The position numbers were made by a program, and so were the translations under genes. From the NCBI GenBank assembly GCA_964494475.1, contig CAZBRS010000031.1:1-64000 (forward strand): a stretch of DNA of 64,000 nucleotides, in the 5' to 3' direction. The notes under the pieces were generated by a model. It was given only the letters and a program-made list of their open reading frames with translations. It was not told where the DNA came from and did not search any database. Below, one piece after another: positions 14,240 through 22,859 of the stretch; the first letter of the stretch is position 1, and every line of letters begins with the position of its first letter. The DNA is from CAZBRS01 sp964494475. GTDB taxonomy: Bacteria; Myxococcota_A; UBA9042; CAZBRS01.

Positions 14240-15802
14240 TCAGGGCAGGGGCGGATACCCCGTGATGCGGCGCATGGCCCGGTACAGCGGCTGCAGCCTG
14301 CCGTAGAGGGGCCGATAGACGGCGCGGTACAGCTCGTCGTAGCGCTGCACGTTCTCGGGGATGGGCTCGAACGCGCGGCCGACGCCCGTCATCGCGGCCA
14401 CCGCGGTGTCGAGGTCGCGGTGCAGGCCGGCGCCCACCGCTCCCAGGATGGCGGCGCCCAGCCCCGAGGCCTCGTCGCAGCGTGCCCGGCGGGCCGGCAT
14501 GCCGAACACGTCGGCCGCGATCTGCATCACGAGGTCGCTGCGCGAGCCGCCCCCGCAGAGCGTGAGCTCGGTGACGGGCGTGCCCGTGCGCGCCTCGACG
14601 CGCTCGCGGCCGGCGCGCATCTCGTAGGCCAGCCCCTCCAGCAGCGCGCGGTACAGGTGCGGCTTCCGGTGGGCGGCGCCGAAGCCGATGATGGCGCCCT
14701 TGCCCTCCGGGCCCGGGTGGCGCAGGCCGGGGGTCCAGTAGGGCTGCAGGGTCAGGCCCAGGCACCCCGGCGGCACGTCGGCGGCCAGCTCCTCCAGCAG
14801 CGCCTCGGGCTCGAGGCCGCGCGCGTGCGCCTGCTCGTGCTCCAGGTGCGCGAACTGCTCCTTGAACCACGTGACCATCCAGAACCCGCGGAAGACCTGG
14901 TACTCGACGTTGTAGTGGCCGTCGCGGGCGCTGGGGTAGGGTGGGACCAGGCGCACGGGCTCGACGTAGCGCGCCGAGTCGACGTTGAACGTGGCCGTCG
15001 TGCCGAAGCCGATGCAGGCCTGGTGGGGCTCGAGGCAACCGGAGCCGAGGACCTCGCAGGCCTTGTCGGAGCCCCCCGAGATCACGGGCAGCCCCTCGGG
15101 CAGGCCGGTGTGGCGAGCGGCCGAGGCACAGACCGCACCGAGCAGCCGTCCGGGGGGCACCAGCTCGGGCAGCGTGCGCGGCTCGACCGCCAGGGCCCGC
15201 CACTTCCAATCGGACGGGCGGCACCACGCCAGCCGCTTGAAGTCGAACGGGACATAGCCGACCGCGCAGGCGACCGAGTCGCGGGCCTGTCCGGTCATGC
15301 GCAGCGTGACGAAGCCCGAGAGCAGTAGGTAGCGCGCCGTTCGTGCGTGGACGTCGGGCTGGTGCTCGGCGATCCAGTTGGCCTCGGCCTCGGCCTGGAA
15401 GCGTGCGACGACCCCGCGGGCCCCGGCCAGGGTCAGGGCCGCGCGCCAGCCGGCCGGAACGCGTGGGGGGCGCGTCGCGCGCCGCTGGTCGAGCCACAGG
15501 ATCGCGGGGCGCAGGGGCCGATCGTCGGCGTCGAGGCTGACGACCGTGCCCCGCTGGAAGGTCATGGCCACCGCGGCGACGCGATCGGCGCTCACGCCGC
15601 CCCGGGCCCACAGGGCGCGGCAGGCGGCGCCGACGCACGCCCAGTAGGTCTCGGGGTCCTGCTCGGCCCAGCCCGGCTCCGGCGACGCGTACGCGGGCGT
15701 GTAGACCTCCCTGGCCTTGTCGAGCAACGTGCCGTTCGCGTCGAAGGCCAGCGCGCGCGTGCTCTGCGTACCCACGTCGATGGCGAGGACGATGTCCTTC
15801 AC
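14240..15802 (-). CDS. FGGY-family carbohydrate kinase
   Basis: The 520-aa protein matches the family length. The N-terminal ATP-binding signature AIDVGTQSTRALAFD, the substrate region WAEQDPETYW, the ILWLDQR motif and the C-terminal FGGY signatures (LLEGLAYEMR, LTLCGGGSRSDLVMQIAADV) are all present, so it should phosphorylate a sugar or polyol in the cytoplasm. The exact substrate (xylulose, fuculose, glycerol or another) cannot be read from the sequence. It starts 15 bp after the GH59 gene on the same strand and is probably co-transcribed with it, suggesting a role in using the sugar released by that enzyme. An insertion around VEYQVFRGFWMVTWF is typical of uncharacterised FGGY subgroups. 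Confidence 0.88.
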   Translation of the reverse strand: MKDIVLAIDVGTQSTRALAFDANGTLLDKAREVYTPAYASPEPGWAEQDPETYWACVGAACRALWARGGVSADRVAAVAMTFQRGTVVSLDADDRPLRPAILWLDQRRATRPPRVPAGWRAALTLAGARGVVARFQAEAEANWIAEHQPDVHARTARYLLLSGFVTLRMTGQARDSVACAVGYVPFDFKRLAWCRPSDWKWRALAVEPRTLPELVPPGRLLGAVCASAARHTGLPEGLPVISGGSDKACEVLGSGCLEPHQACIGFGTTATFNVDSARYVEPVRLVPPYPSARDGHYNVEYQVFRGFWMVTWFKEQFAHLEHEQAHARGLEPEALLEELAADVPPGCLGLTLQPYWTPGLRHPGPEGKGAIIGFGAAHRKPHLYRALLEGLAYEMRAGRERVEARTGTPVTELTLCGGGSRSDLVMQIAADVFGMPARRARCDEASGLGAAILGAVGAGLHRDLDTAVAAMTGVGRAFEPIPENVQRYDELYRAVYRPLYGRLQPLYRAMRRITGYPPLP

Positions 15803-15817
15803 GGGGCAACCTCCGCC

Positions 15818-17836
15818 TCAGGGCGCCGTGACCTCCAGGGTGTCGAACTGGTTGCGGGTCCAGCCCGAGTCCTTGGAGCCGTCGCCGCAGCCCAGGCCGA
15901 CCAGGCCGCTCGTGCAGGTGTCGTCGACCACCTGGCCGAGCGCGGTCCCGTCGAGCCGCCCCTCGAGCAAGGGGCCCTGCAGGGTGAACTCGAGCGTGTG
16001 CCACGTGCCGGGCGGGATCGGCGGGCAGGGGCCCGTGGCCAGCACCGACGTCGTCTTGTCGCGGGAGCGCACCAGGCTCCACGTGCCGTCCGACGTGATC
16101 TGGAGCTGGTAGCCGTCGTGCCAGGTGAGCAGCACGTTCGACTGGGCCCGGTAGCGCCCGAACAGCGTGACGCCGCCCGGTCCGTCGAGCAGGAAGTCGG
16201 TGCGCACGGTTACGTCGGAGAGGCCCGCGTCGCCGAGCAGCGTGAAGGGCGGGGCGACGCGCGTGAGCCACGGGATGGGGGGCTGGGGCGCCTGCTGCTC
16301 CAGGCACTGCCCGGCGCGGTCGCCCGCGCAGGGAGCCACCGCGAACGCGCCGTGCTGGGTGGCGACGAACCGCCCCTCCCCACCGGGCGCGTCGGCCTCG
16401 AAGTCGTTCCGGAAGGGCAGGGGGAAGGCCGCAGAGGGCGGCGGCGTGGCGAGGCCGTGGCCTCCCCGGGTGAGCGTGGTGAGCGTGACCGCCACGCCGG
16501 CCGGGAGCGTCAGGCGCACGCGCCCGTCGGCGGGCTCCACCTGGCAGTCGGGCACCATCCAGTCGGTCTCGGCGGGGGACGCGAGGTTGGAGCGCCAGAC
16601 GCGGAGCGGCGCGGTTGGCAACCCGGCGCCCAGCGCGAAGGTGACGTTCCGGACTTCGCTCGCCGCGGCGGTCTCGATCACCACGGTGAGGTCGGCGCCA
16701 TCGGGCGACAGGTAGGTGACGTAGCTGCCCTGCTCCGGCGTGTCGCCGAGGTCGCCGCTCGCGCCCGCGAACACGGTCCAGCCGGGCTCGGTGAACTGCG
16801 TGGTGTGGGCCATCTGCCACAGGTGGGGGCGCACCTGGTAGTGCCCGCTCCACGGCTCGCGCGCCTCGATCAGGCCGCCGCCGCCGCCGTAGGCCACCTG
16901 GTCGCTGCAGGCGGTGATCAGGGGCCAGAGCATGTACCCGGTGTACCGGCCGTCGACGAAGCGGCGGTTCAGGTGGCGCGCCATGCCCTCGCTGCCCGCA
17001 TTGCCCTCGCTGACCCACAGGGGCTTGCCGAGCGCCGCCACCTCGGCGGGCGGGTGGTCGGGGTAGTGCACGCCCACGATGTCGACGCTGGCGGCCAACT
17101 CCGGGTCGTCGACCAGGGCCAGCGCGAAGTCCCACACCACCGGGTTGATGGCGTCGGCGCCGATCAGCTGCACCTCGGGGTGGCGCTCCCGCAGGGCCTT
17201 TCTGAAGGCCACGAACCAGTCGCGGTCGTAGCCGCTCTCGTTGCGGCCACCCATGTACTGGATGGTCAGCCCCTTCTGCACCGCGCAGTCGATCCAGGCC
17301 AGTTGGTAGTCGATGGCGTCCTGGCTCCACCAGCGGCCGTCGCCAATCCAGCCGGGCGCGGACCAGGGCAGGCCGGCCAGGCGGATGGCCGGGTTCCGCG
17401 CCCTGGCCTCCTGCATCATCCAGAACTGGTAGCTGGCGTCGCAGTCGACCTGGTCACGGGCGTGCATGTGGCTGGCGTCGGCGCCATCGGTCGAGTTGCC
17501 GTCGCCGCCGATCTCGGCCTTCAGGAGGTGCAGCGAGGCGCCGTAGCCCGGCTTGAACAGGAGGTCGAGCATCTCGGAGCGCTGGGGCTCCGGGTAGTCG
17601 AGCAGGTAGCGGTCGTTGCCGGCGCTCGAGATGGCGCCGACGCCGCCGAACGGGTGGCCGCCGGTGGCCTCCAGCGCGAGCTCGCGACCGTCCGCGGCCG
17701 GCAGCGCGCACGCGGGCAGGGGCGGGGTCCCGGGCTCCTCGCCAGCGCACCCGAACACCCCCAGCGCCGCCGCCAGCAGGAAGCCCACGCCGCGGAAGCG
17801 CACCTTCCAGTACCCAGGCCTCCGCGGCTTCGGCAC
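15818..17836 (-). CDS. Lipoprotein galactocerebrosidase, glycoside hydrolase family 59
   Basis: GTG 17836 is chosen: GAGGGGGC lies upstream and the frame opens with a basic stretch, a hydrophobic run and lipobox GVFGC (Cys30), giving 672 aa. The mature protein follows animal GALC closely: GGVGAISSAGNDRYLLDYPE, LLFKPGYGASLHLLKAEIGG, GNSTDGADASHMH, LPWSAPGWIG, EPWSGHYQV and AHTTQFTEPGW, then a C-terminal lectin-like domain. The two family glutamates are present: acid/base E200 (GGRNESGYD; the animal enzyme has WNE) and nucleophile E277 (LWVSEG). Predicted activity is removal of beta-galactose from galactosylceramide-type glycolipids outside the cell. Residual substrate differences are possible because the WNE tryptophan is Arg here. 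Heads an operon with the FGGY kinase. Confidence 0.9.
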   Translation of the reverse strand: MPKPRRPGYWKVRFRGVGFLLAAALGVFGCAGEEPGTPPLPACALPAADGRELALEATGGHPFGGVGAISSAGNDRYLLDYPEPQRSEMLDLLFKPGYGASLHLLKAEIGGDGNSTDGADASHMHARDQVDCDASYQFWMMQEARARNPAIRLAGLPWSAPGWIGDGRWWSQDAIDYQLAWIDCAVQKGLTIQYMGGRNESGYDRDWFVAFRKALRERHPEVQLIGADAINPVVWDFALALVDDPELAASVDIVGVHYPDHPPAEVAALGKPLWVSEGNAGSEGMARHLNRRFVDGRYTGYMLWPLITACSDQVAYGGGGGLIEAREPWSGHYQVRPHLWQMAHTTQFTEPGWTVFAGASGDLGDTPEQGSYVTYLSPDGADLTVVIETAAASEVRNVTFALGAGLPTAPLRVWRSNLASPAETDWMVPDCQVEPADGRVRLTLPAGVAVTLTTLTRGGHGLATPPPSAAFPLPFRNDFEADAPGGEGRFVATQHGAFAVAPCAGDRAGQCLEQQAPQPPIPWLTRVAPPFTLLGDAGLSDVTVRTDFLLDGPGGVTLFGRYRAQSNVLLTWHDGYQLQITSDGTWSLVRSRDKTTSVLATGPCPPIPPGTWHTLEFTLQGPLLEGRLDGTALGQVVDDTCTSGLVGLGCGDGSKDSGWTRNQFDTLEVTAP

Positions 17837-17940
17837 GACCGCCCCCTCGTGCAGGTTCACGAGCACCCTTTGTACCACGTCGGGACTATGAACGGGAGCG
17901 CATCGAGCGGGCCGGTCGGCCGCCGTCGTGCACCCCCTCC
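17837..17940. other. Divergent region left of R1 copy 3
   Basis: The upstream flank of the GH59 gene carries its GAGGGGGC ribosome site (minus strand). I see no convincing minus-strand promoter. Confidence 0.3.
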
Positions 17941-18002
17941 GCGACCTTGACCGGGAAGCCACCCCCACGCCATACTCGGCCCCGCGAGGCGAAGGGCCGT
18001 TG
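17941..18002 (+). repeat. Dispersed element R1, copy 3
   Basis: It shares with copy 2 the blocks CGACCTTGACC and CGCCATACTCGGCC and the GGCGAA..GGCCGTTG end. The inverted-repeat arms are CGGCCC (17977-17982) and GGGCCG (17994-17999) with the same 11-nt loop. Relative to copies 1 and 2 both arms changed together (T:A to C:G), so the pairing is kept. The terminal ATG triplets are lost. Confidence 0.75.
17947..17976 (+). promoter_or_regulatory. Sigma70-type promoter inside R1 copy 3
   Basis: TTGACC, an 18-nt spacer and CATACT. It is positioned to drive the membrane protein gene at 18068. Confidence 0.55.
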
Positions 18003-18067
18003 GAATATTCCAGCCCTGTGGGAAACGGCGCCATCGAGCCGTGGCGGGCGAGCGGAGGGTCGATAGC

Positions 18068-19174
18068 ATGAGCGCGTCACACGGCACCACCCGCCTCAGA
18101 GCGACCGCCTATCGCGGGCTCTTTCGCCAGAGTTCGCCGTGGTGGTGGGTGGGCGGCGGCGTTCTGGTGAGTCTCGTCGCCAGCTTCTTCGTTCTGAGTT
18201 CACCCCATTACTCGAGCTTGATTCCATTTATCGGACTACCTGTTTTTATACCTTTTATCGTTATGCTCTTGACTCGATCGCGCTCGAAGAGCATTGACCT
18301 GGAACTGACCGGCCGGCAGCTCGCCCTGCGTTCGGGCCGCACCGTCTGGAGCGGAACGCTCGAGCTGACCGAAGTGGCGCCGTGGCTCCTGGTGGGCGTT
18401 GGCACGAGGCAGGGTGTGGTGGTGGTGCTTCGCGCGCGATCGTTGCAAGGCGAGGAAAGAGGGTTCTCTCTGGCGGCGCCTGGTGCGGTGGCGAACCTCG
18501 AGGTCGACGCCAACCCTGGAAACTCCGATCCGGACATGTTCGTCACGGCGCTCGATCTCGAAGCCTTGGTCGAACACCTGCGAAGCGAGGCGCTGCTCGG
18601 CCCCGCGGCGCCCCGACGAGGTCGCGAAAGGAACCCACGGTTCGCGCTGGTGCGGCGCCCCGGGGCTCTGAACGCCCTGAAAGCCTCGATGCTGTGGTTC
18701 GCCATGATGCTCGTCATCGGCGTCTCCGCGAGCGTGGTGGGCGAAAGGTTCGGTTCTGCGCCCGTGGCCATCGCCTTCCTGGGGCTGCTGAGCGTGGTCC
18801 TGGTCGTCGTCTTCATCCGGAGAGCCATGACGGTTCACCGTCAGGAGAAGCCGCGCTTCGATCTGGCCTTCGTCGACGGCCAGTGGGGGGTGTATTCCCA
18901 GGAAGGAGAGCTCGTCTCGAGCGCTCCAGGGCAAGACGCCGGGCCCTGTCACGAAACGTACGTCTACGTCACGCGCTACACCACGAGCCGATTTCCCATG
19001 TTGCGGTTCGGTTCGGGGCGCCACGGTTTCCGTGTCGCGGTGTGGGATCCCCAGTACGTGAATCCGGCCGCACCCGTCGGGGCCGCTCCGGAGTTCTTGA
19101 TGGGGCTTCAGGATTGGCAACGCTTGCAGCTCACGCTTGCCCAACCGGCCGGCGGGGACAGGTTCAGTCCATGA
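18068..19174 (+). CDS. Four-span membrane protein of unknown function
   Basis: ATG 18068 gives 368 aa. Two adjacent spans (WWWVGGGVLVSLVASFFVL and LIPFIGLPVFIPFIVMLL) precede a cytosolic beta-rich segment of about 100 residues (IDLELTGRQLALRSGRTVW and onward) that resembles a PH-like fold. A second pair of spans follows (MLWFAMMLVIGVSASVV, VAIAFLGLLSVVLVVVFI), then a C-terminal soluble domain. No family is recognised with certainty. Its stop overlaps the ATG of the next lipoprotein gene by four bases, so these two and probably the radical SAM gene form an operon. R1 copy 3 lies about 90 bp upstream with a promoter in the right direction. Confidence 0.8.
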   Translation: MSASHGTTRLRATAYRGLFRQSSPWWWVGGGVLVSLVASFFVLSSPHYSSLIPFIGLPVFIPFIVMLLTRSRSKSIDLELTGRQLALRSGRTVWSGTLELTEVAPWLLVGVGTRQGVVVVLRARSLQGEERGFSLAAPGAVANLEVDANPGNSDPDMFVTALDLEALVEHLRSEALLGPAAPRRGRERNPRFALVRRPGALNALKASMLWFAMMLVIGVSASVVGERFGSAPVAIAFLGLLSVVLVVVFIRRAMTVHRQEKPRFDLAFVDGQWGVYSQEGELVSSAPGQDAGPCHETYVYVTRYTTSRFPMLRFGSGRHGFRVAVWDPQYVNPAAPVGAAPEFLMGLQDWQRLQLTLAQPAGGDRFSP

Positions 19175-19836
19175 CCGCGCGGATCGGAGCTGCGATCACG
19201 TTGCTGGCGCTGGTCTCGGGCTGTGGCGCTTCCGGTGAGGGGCCGGACGCCGGTCCTGACGCCGCGGGCGTGGACTGGGGCGGCGACGCGGGGCCGATCG
19301 ACACCCAGCAGCACCCCGATGTCCCCCCCGTGCTCCCCGACGGGGCCTGCGGCGGCAACGCGCCCATCGTCACGTTCTCGCACGGCTTCGAGCCCGGCGA
19401 GCGCCTGCCCGACGATCCCGGCTACCACGGCTTCGAGATGGTGACCGGCACCGCCTGCCCTGGAGCAGCCGGCGGAGCGCGGTCGTTGGCCTGGAGCGCT
19501 CCCGGGCAGGAGGGCGCCTACGCGTCGCTGCCCCCCCTCGATCTCCCCGCCGCCGCGGGCGGGCTCTACCTGTCCTTCTGCCTGGTGTTCGACGTGCACG
19601 ACGGTGACCTGATGTGGGTCGACCTGGTGGCCGACGGCGGCGACCCCGAGACCGTGTGGAGCTCGATGGTCGGCGTTGCCGCGGCCAATCCGCCGGTGGT
19701 CGAAGCCGATCTCGGCGCCTGGGCGGGCCAGCGCGTCCAACTCTCGTTCCACTTCCACGCCGAAGGCGATCTCGTCGAGCCCCCCCGCGACGTGCGCATC
19801 GACAGCGTCACGGTCTTCACCTGCCCCACGGAGTGA
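19171..19836 (+). CDS. Lipoprotein with beta-sandwich domain (221 aa)
   Basis: The start overlaps the previous stop (ATGA). The signal MTARIGAAITLLALVSGC is lipidated at Cys18 and followed by an Asp/Gly/Pro stalk to about residue 55. The rest reads as one jelly-roll-like domain (FSHGFEPGERLPDD, RSLAWSAPGQEGAYASLPPL, VQLSFHFHAEGD, VRIDSVTVFTC), the pattern of carbohydrate-binding-like or MAM-like sandwiches, but no family is certain. Probably surface-exposed. It sits 18 bp before the radical SAM gene, a functional link that is not obvious. Confidence 0.8.
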   Translation: MTARIGAAITLLALVSGCGASGEGPDAGPDAAGVDWGGDAGPIDTQQHPDVPPVLPDGACGGNAPIVTFSHGFEPGERLPDDPGYHGFEMVTGTACPGAAGGARSLAWSAPGQEGAYASLPPLDLPAAAGGLYLSFCLVFDVHDGDLMWVDLVADGGDPETVWSSMVGVAAANPPVVEADLGAWAGQRVQLSFHFHAEGDLVEPPRDVRIDSVTVFTCPTE

Positions 19837-19854
19837 CGATAGGAAAGGTGCCCC

Positions 19855-20928
19855 ATGAGCACGTTCATCCTGAACATCTGCACCATCTGCAACCAGCGCT
19901 GCGTGTTCTGCCTGGACGGTGACCTGAAGCCGGGCATGAACCTCACGCTCGAGCAGGTCAAGGCGCAGATCCGCGTGGCGCGCAAGCGCTCGTTCGAGGA
20001 AGTCCTGTTCATGGGCGGCGAGACCACGGTGCGCAAGGACTTCGACCAGATCGTGGCCTACGTGACGGCCCAGGGCATGAAGACCTGGGTGGCCACCAAC
20101 GGCCTGCGCTTCGCGTACCCCGAGTACCTGCGGCACATGGTCGAGGACGCCGGGCTCCACGGCATCGAGTTCTCGGTGCACTCGCACGAGCGCGACGTGG
20201 CCAACCGCCTGGCCGGCGTGAAGCGCTCGTTCGACCTGCAGAGCCAGGCGCTGGCCAACATCGTGGCCTTCAACCGCGCCGCGCTGGCCGCGAACAAGCC
20301 GCCGGTCAAGCTGATCTTCAACAGCGTCATCCACGCCTGGAACCACACCAAGCTCGACGCCCTGGTGCGCTACGTCGATGGCGTCATCGGCGGGGCCTTC
20401 GAGTACGCCGTGAAGCTGAAGGGCCTGCGGGCCCGCGGGCGCGCGCTGCAGAACGCCTACATCCTGCCGCGCTACCCGGAGGTGGCGCCCAGCCTGAAGG
20501 CGGCCTGCGACTACATGGCCGGCCGCGGCGTCTCGTACTTCATCGAGGGCGTGCCGCTCTGCTTCCTGCCCGGGCACGAGCACGCCTCGCTGGAGACCGA
20601 CGGCATCGTGCGCGAGTACAAATACGGCGGCTGGAACTTCCACAGCGGCGGCCACACGGGCCTGTGCAAGGACGGCGGCCTGGGCGAAGGCTACGGCCGC
20701 GCCGCCGCGTGCGAGGGCTGCACCCTGAAGGCCGTGTGCGCGGGCGTGTGGGTCGACTATCTGCGCCTGTTCGGCGACGCCGAGTTCGTGGCCAGCACGG
20801 TGCCGGCCGACGACGTGGCGAAGAGGGTGCTGATGCCGAGCGATCAGCGGCGGGCCGAGGCGATGGAGGCGCACCGGGGGTCAGGGGGAGCCTCCGCGGG
20901 TTCCCAAGTGGACCCGGACAAGCTGTGA
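19855..20928 (+). CDS. Radical SAM enzyme with C-terminal Cys cluster
   Basis: The 357-aa protein has GGAAAGGTG upstream. The iron-sulfur motif CxxxCxxC is C12-C16-C19 (NICTICNQRCVFC), followed by the GGE-type motif FMGGETTVRKDF. A C-terminal set of cysteines (CKDGG near 271, ACEGC and AVCAGVW to about 295) is SPASM-like and could bind an auxiliary cluster. Substrate is unknown. No precursor peptide is visible nearby, so a RiPP role is not supported. The last ~30 residues after KRVLMPS are low-complexity and encoded by repeat R3 (DQRRAEAMEAHRGSGG), which recurs in noncoding DNA at 22494 and 23211. The C-terminus therefore looks like a repeat-derived extension. Confidence 0.85.
   Translation: MSTFILNICTICNQRCVFCLDGDLKPGMNLTLEQVKAQIRVARKRSFEEVLFMGGETTVRKDFDQIVAYVTAQGMKTWVATNGLRFAYPEYLRHMVEDAGLHGIEFSVHSHERDVANRLAGVKRSFDLQSQALANIVAFNRAALAANKPPVKLIFNSVIHAWNHTKLDALVRYVDGVIGGAFEYAVKLKGLRARGRALQNAYILPRYPEVAPSLKAACDYMAGRGVSYFIEGVPLCFLPGHEHASLETDGIVREYKYGGWNFHSGGHTGLCKDGGLGEGYGRAAACEGCTLKAVCAGVWVDYLRLFGDAEFVASTVPADDVAKRVLMPSDQRRAEAMEAHRGSGGASAGSQVDPDKL
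20838..20879 (+). repeat. Dispersed direct repeat R3, copy 1
   Basis: The 42 bp shared with 22494-22535 start GAGCGATCAGCGGCGGGCCG and differ at about one position. It forms codons near the end of the radical SAM gene. Confidence 0.8.
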
Positions 20929-21059
20929 TCTCGCACCGCGCCCTCGGAATCCGCGACGGAAACCAGGAATTTTCTGTACGACTTTTCGTCACGAGGTGTC
21001 CGACGGCCGGCGAACGACGTGGCCCCAGGCCCTGCTCGCGACGCCCTCGTCGGCGTCGT
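20929..21059. other. Convergent intergenic region
   Basis: 131 bp between the radical SAM gene and the oppositely oriented lipoprotein gene. I see no gene and no clear terminator. Confidence 0.4.
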
Positions 21060-22361
21060 TCAGTCGAGCCAGTACCAGCACAGCGCGGCGGTGAAGCTCG
21101 CGCTCACGTCGCGCGTGGCCGGCGCGCAGGTCGGCGCCGAGGCTCCCAGCAGCAGCAGAGACCCCGCGACGGTGCCCGTCAGCGGTCCGGAGTCCAGGCC
21201 GGGGGAGGGCGCGGAGACCGTGGCCGAGCCCAGGGCCTGCCACATGCACTCGGCGCTGACCGCATGCAGGATGACCGTGGCCTCGTGAGCCCCTGCGACG
21301 GGGGTGCGGTCGTCCAGCACGAACTGAAGCGAGTTCGGCGTCATCGCCGAGATCAGCAGCGTCCCGCTGTCCACGTCCATGACGGCCGAGACCTCGCTCA
21401 ACTCGCCAAACGGCACGGACTCCCCGTCGAGCGTCAGGTCGACCCGCCCGCGCTGCAGGAGGGGCGAAGCCAGGGCGGCAGCCAGCAGCGGCTCGCACCC
21501 GGCCCGGCTCTCCGCGAGGTCGTCCGCCGACAGGATCGTGGTCGCGACGTTGGCCGCGATCCGTACTTCCCGGGCCGCGGAACCGCACCGGGTCCTCAGC
21601 CTGAGGTCCAGGGCGGCCGTCAGGGGCTCGCCCGCCCTCGGCGAGGACGCACGCCAGGTCAGCGAGGACCGCTTCTCGTCCACGAGCAGATACTCGGCGT
21701 CCAGGCCGACGGTGCCCGCGCGACGGACGAGCGCCTGCCCCGAGGGCCGGGCGATCCCTTCTCCGGCATCGGTGGGTGACAACGTGGCCTTGACCGTGAG
21801 GGCGTGCCCTTCGTCCTCGGCGTCAGGAGCGCCCGCGCTTCGCATCCAGACGTAGAGTCGCGTGACTCCCGCGACCGGATCTTCAGAGGCCAGCACGCCC
21901 ACCGAGGGCAGGTCTCCGACCCCGAAGGGCAGGCCAGCCAGGTCGGCCGGGTCACCCTCCGTCACCTGTACGTCGCCGTCCGGCGCGTTGCAGGTCGAGA
22001 AGGTGGTCACCCCGCACTCGGGCAGGCGGGTGGCGTCGCAAACGCCGGACGGCGCGCAGACGGCCTGCTCGCAGGCCCCCAAGCGCACCACCTCCAGGCA
22101 GTCGGCGTCACCCGTGCAGCCGATCTGCTCCGCGGCCACCACGCAGATCGACAGATTCCCGTCGGCGTCGTCCTTCCAGACGCAGACCTCGTCCTCCGCG
22201 CAGCCGTCACGCGTCGTGCAGGCCGTGTAGCACTGCTCGTTGAAGCACACGCCGCCCTGGCAGTCGGCGTCGGCGTCGCAATCCTGTCGGGTCTTCTTTC
22301 CGTCAGGTGCGCACGCGCCAAAAACGAAGAGCGCCACCCAGGCGAAAGGGGTCCGCTTCAT
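21060..22361 (-). CDS. Cys-rich lipoprotein (433 aa)
   Basis: ATG 22361 is preferred because GGGAG lies seven bases upstream and the frame begins MKRTPFAWVALFVFGAC, a compact lipoprotein signal. Residues ~25-120 hold disulfide-rich stretches of the kind CDADADCQGGVCFNEQC, CTTRDGCAEDEVC and CEQAVCAPSGVC, common in myxobacterial lipoproteins. The remaining ~300 residues are beta-rich and unassigned (LTVKATLSPTDAGEGIARPS, LRLRTRCGSAAREV, VTVSAP-like ends). No enzyme motif is seen. The gene is bracketed by R3 copies 1 and 2 and may therefore have moved or duplicated as a cassette. Confidence 0.82.
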   Translation of the reverse strand: MKRTPFAWVALFVFGACAPDGKKTRQDCDADADCQGGVCFNEQCYTACTTRDGCAEDEVCVWKDDADGNLSICVVAAEQIGCTGDADCLEVVRLGACEQAVCAPSGVCDATRLPECGVTTFSTCNAPDGDVQVTEGDPADLAGLPFGVGDLPSVGVLASEDPVAGVTRLYVWMRSAGAPDAEDEGHALTVKATLSPTDAGEGIARPSGQALVRRAGTVGLDAEYLLVDEKRSSLTWRASSPRAGEPLTAALDLRLRTRCGSAAREVRIAANVATTILSADDLAESRAGCEPLLAAALASPLLQRGRVDLTLDGESVPFGELSEVSAVMDVDSGTLLISAMTPNSLQFVLDDRTPVAGAHEATVILHAVSAECMWQALGSATVSAPSPGLDSGPLTGTVAGSLLLLGASAPTCAPATRDVSASFTAALCWYWLD

Positions 22362-22640
22362 GAGCATCTCCCGATTGCAATTCAGTATGCGTGTTCCAAA
22401 ATGAAACAAGGGCGCCCGTCCGGCAAGCCGATGGTGCAGAGAGCAAGGAGGGAGGCCGTGCTCGGACCGCCTCTGCCCATGACACCTCGTGCTGAGCGAT
22501 CAGCGGCGGGCCGAGGCGATGGAGGAGCACCGGGGCTCTGGAGGACCGGAACCTTCGATCGGCTGAACGGCAGGCGCTGCCCCCCCCGCGGATCGCGCCC
22601 GGACCGCAGCCTCCTCAAGGACCACGACGTGCCGGTGAGC
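22362..22640. other. Intergenic region containing R3 copy 2
   Basis: No gene is seen. R3 lies at 22494-22535. In the frame used by the radical SAM tail it reads SDQRRAEAMEEHRGSGG and stops a few codons later, as though it were a detached C-terminal tail. Confidence 0.5.
22494..22535 (+). repeat. Dispersed direct repeat R3, copy 2
   Basis: Nearly identical to 20838-20879 and in the same orientation. It lies just right of brnA's stop in map order and forms the left bracket of the brnTA module. Confidence 0.8.
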
Positions 22641-22859
22641 CTATCGCACGGCGTCGGCGACCAATTTGTCCGCTCTCAGCAGATCGTTCACGACGGTCGC
22701 GGGGTCGGTCTTTCGCTTCCGGGCGATCGCATCGACGAAGGCGAAGACCTCGTCGTCGAGATAGATTGGCAGATTGAACTTCGCGTCGGGAAAGTAGAAC
22801 TTGCCGCGCTCTCCCTTGCCGAAGTCGTACTCGGGCTTCATGTCGGGATCAGTCTTCAT
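22641..22859 (-). CDS. brnA: BrnA-type antitoxin
   Basis: The 72-aa acidic and basic protein has a ribbon-helix-helix-like C-terminal half (FNLPIYLDDEVFAFVDAIAR then KRKTDPATVVNDLLRADK). It starts inside the last codons of brnT (11-bp overlap), the usual toxin-then-antitoxin order of brnTA modules. BrnA neutralises the ribonuclease BrnT and represses the operon. The family call rests on the RHH pattern and the position beside BrnT; the protein is shorter than some BrnA homologues. Confidence 0.75.
   Translation of the reverse strand: MKTDPDMKPEYDFGKGERGKFYFPDAKFNLPIYLDDEVFAFVDAIARKRKTDPATVVNDLLRADKLVADAVR

Noticed and set aside
19855..20928. Radical SAM enzyme as part of a RiPP cluster
   Set aside because: No short precursor-like gene, peptidase or transporter is adjacent. 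The preceding genes are a membrane protein and a large lipoprotein.
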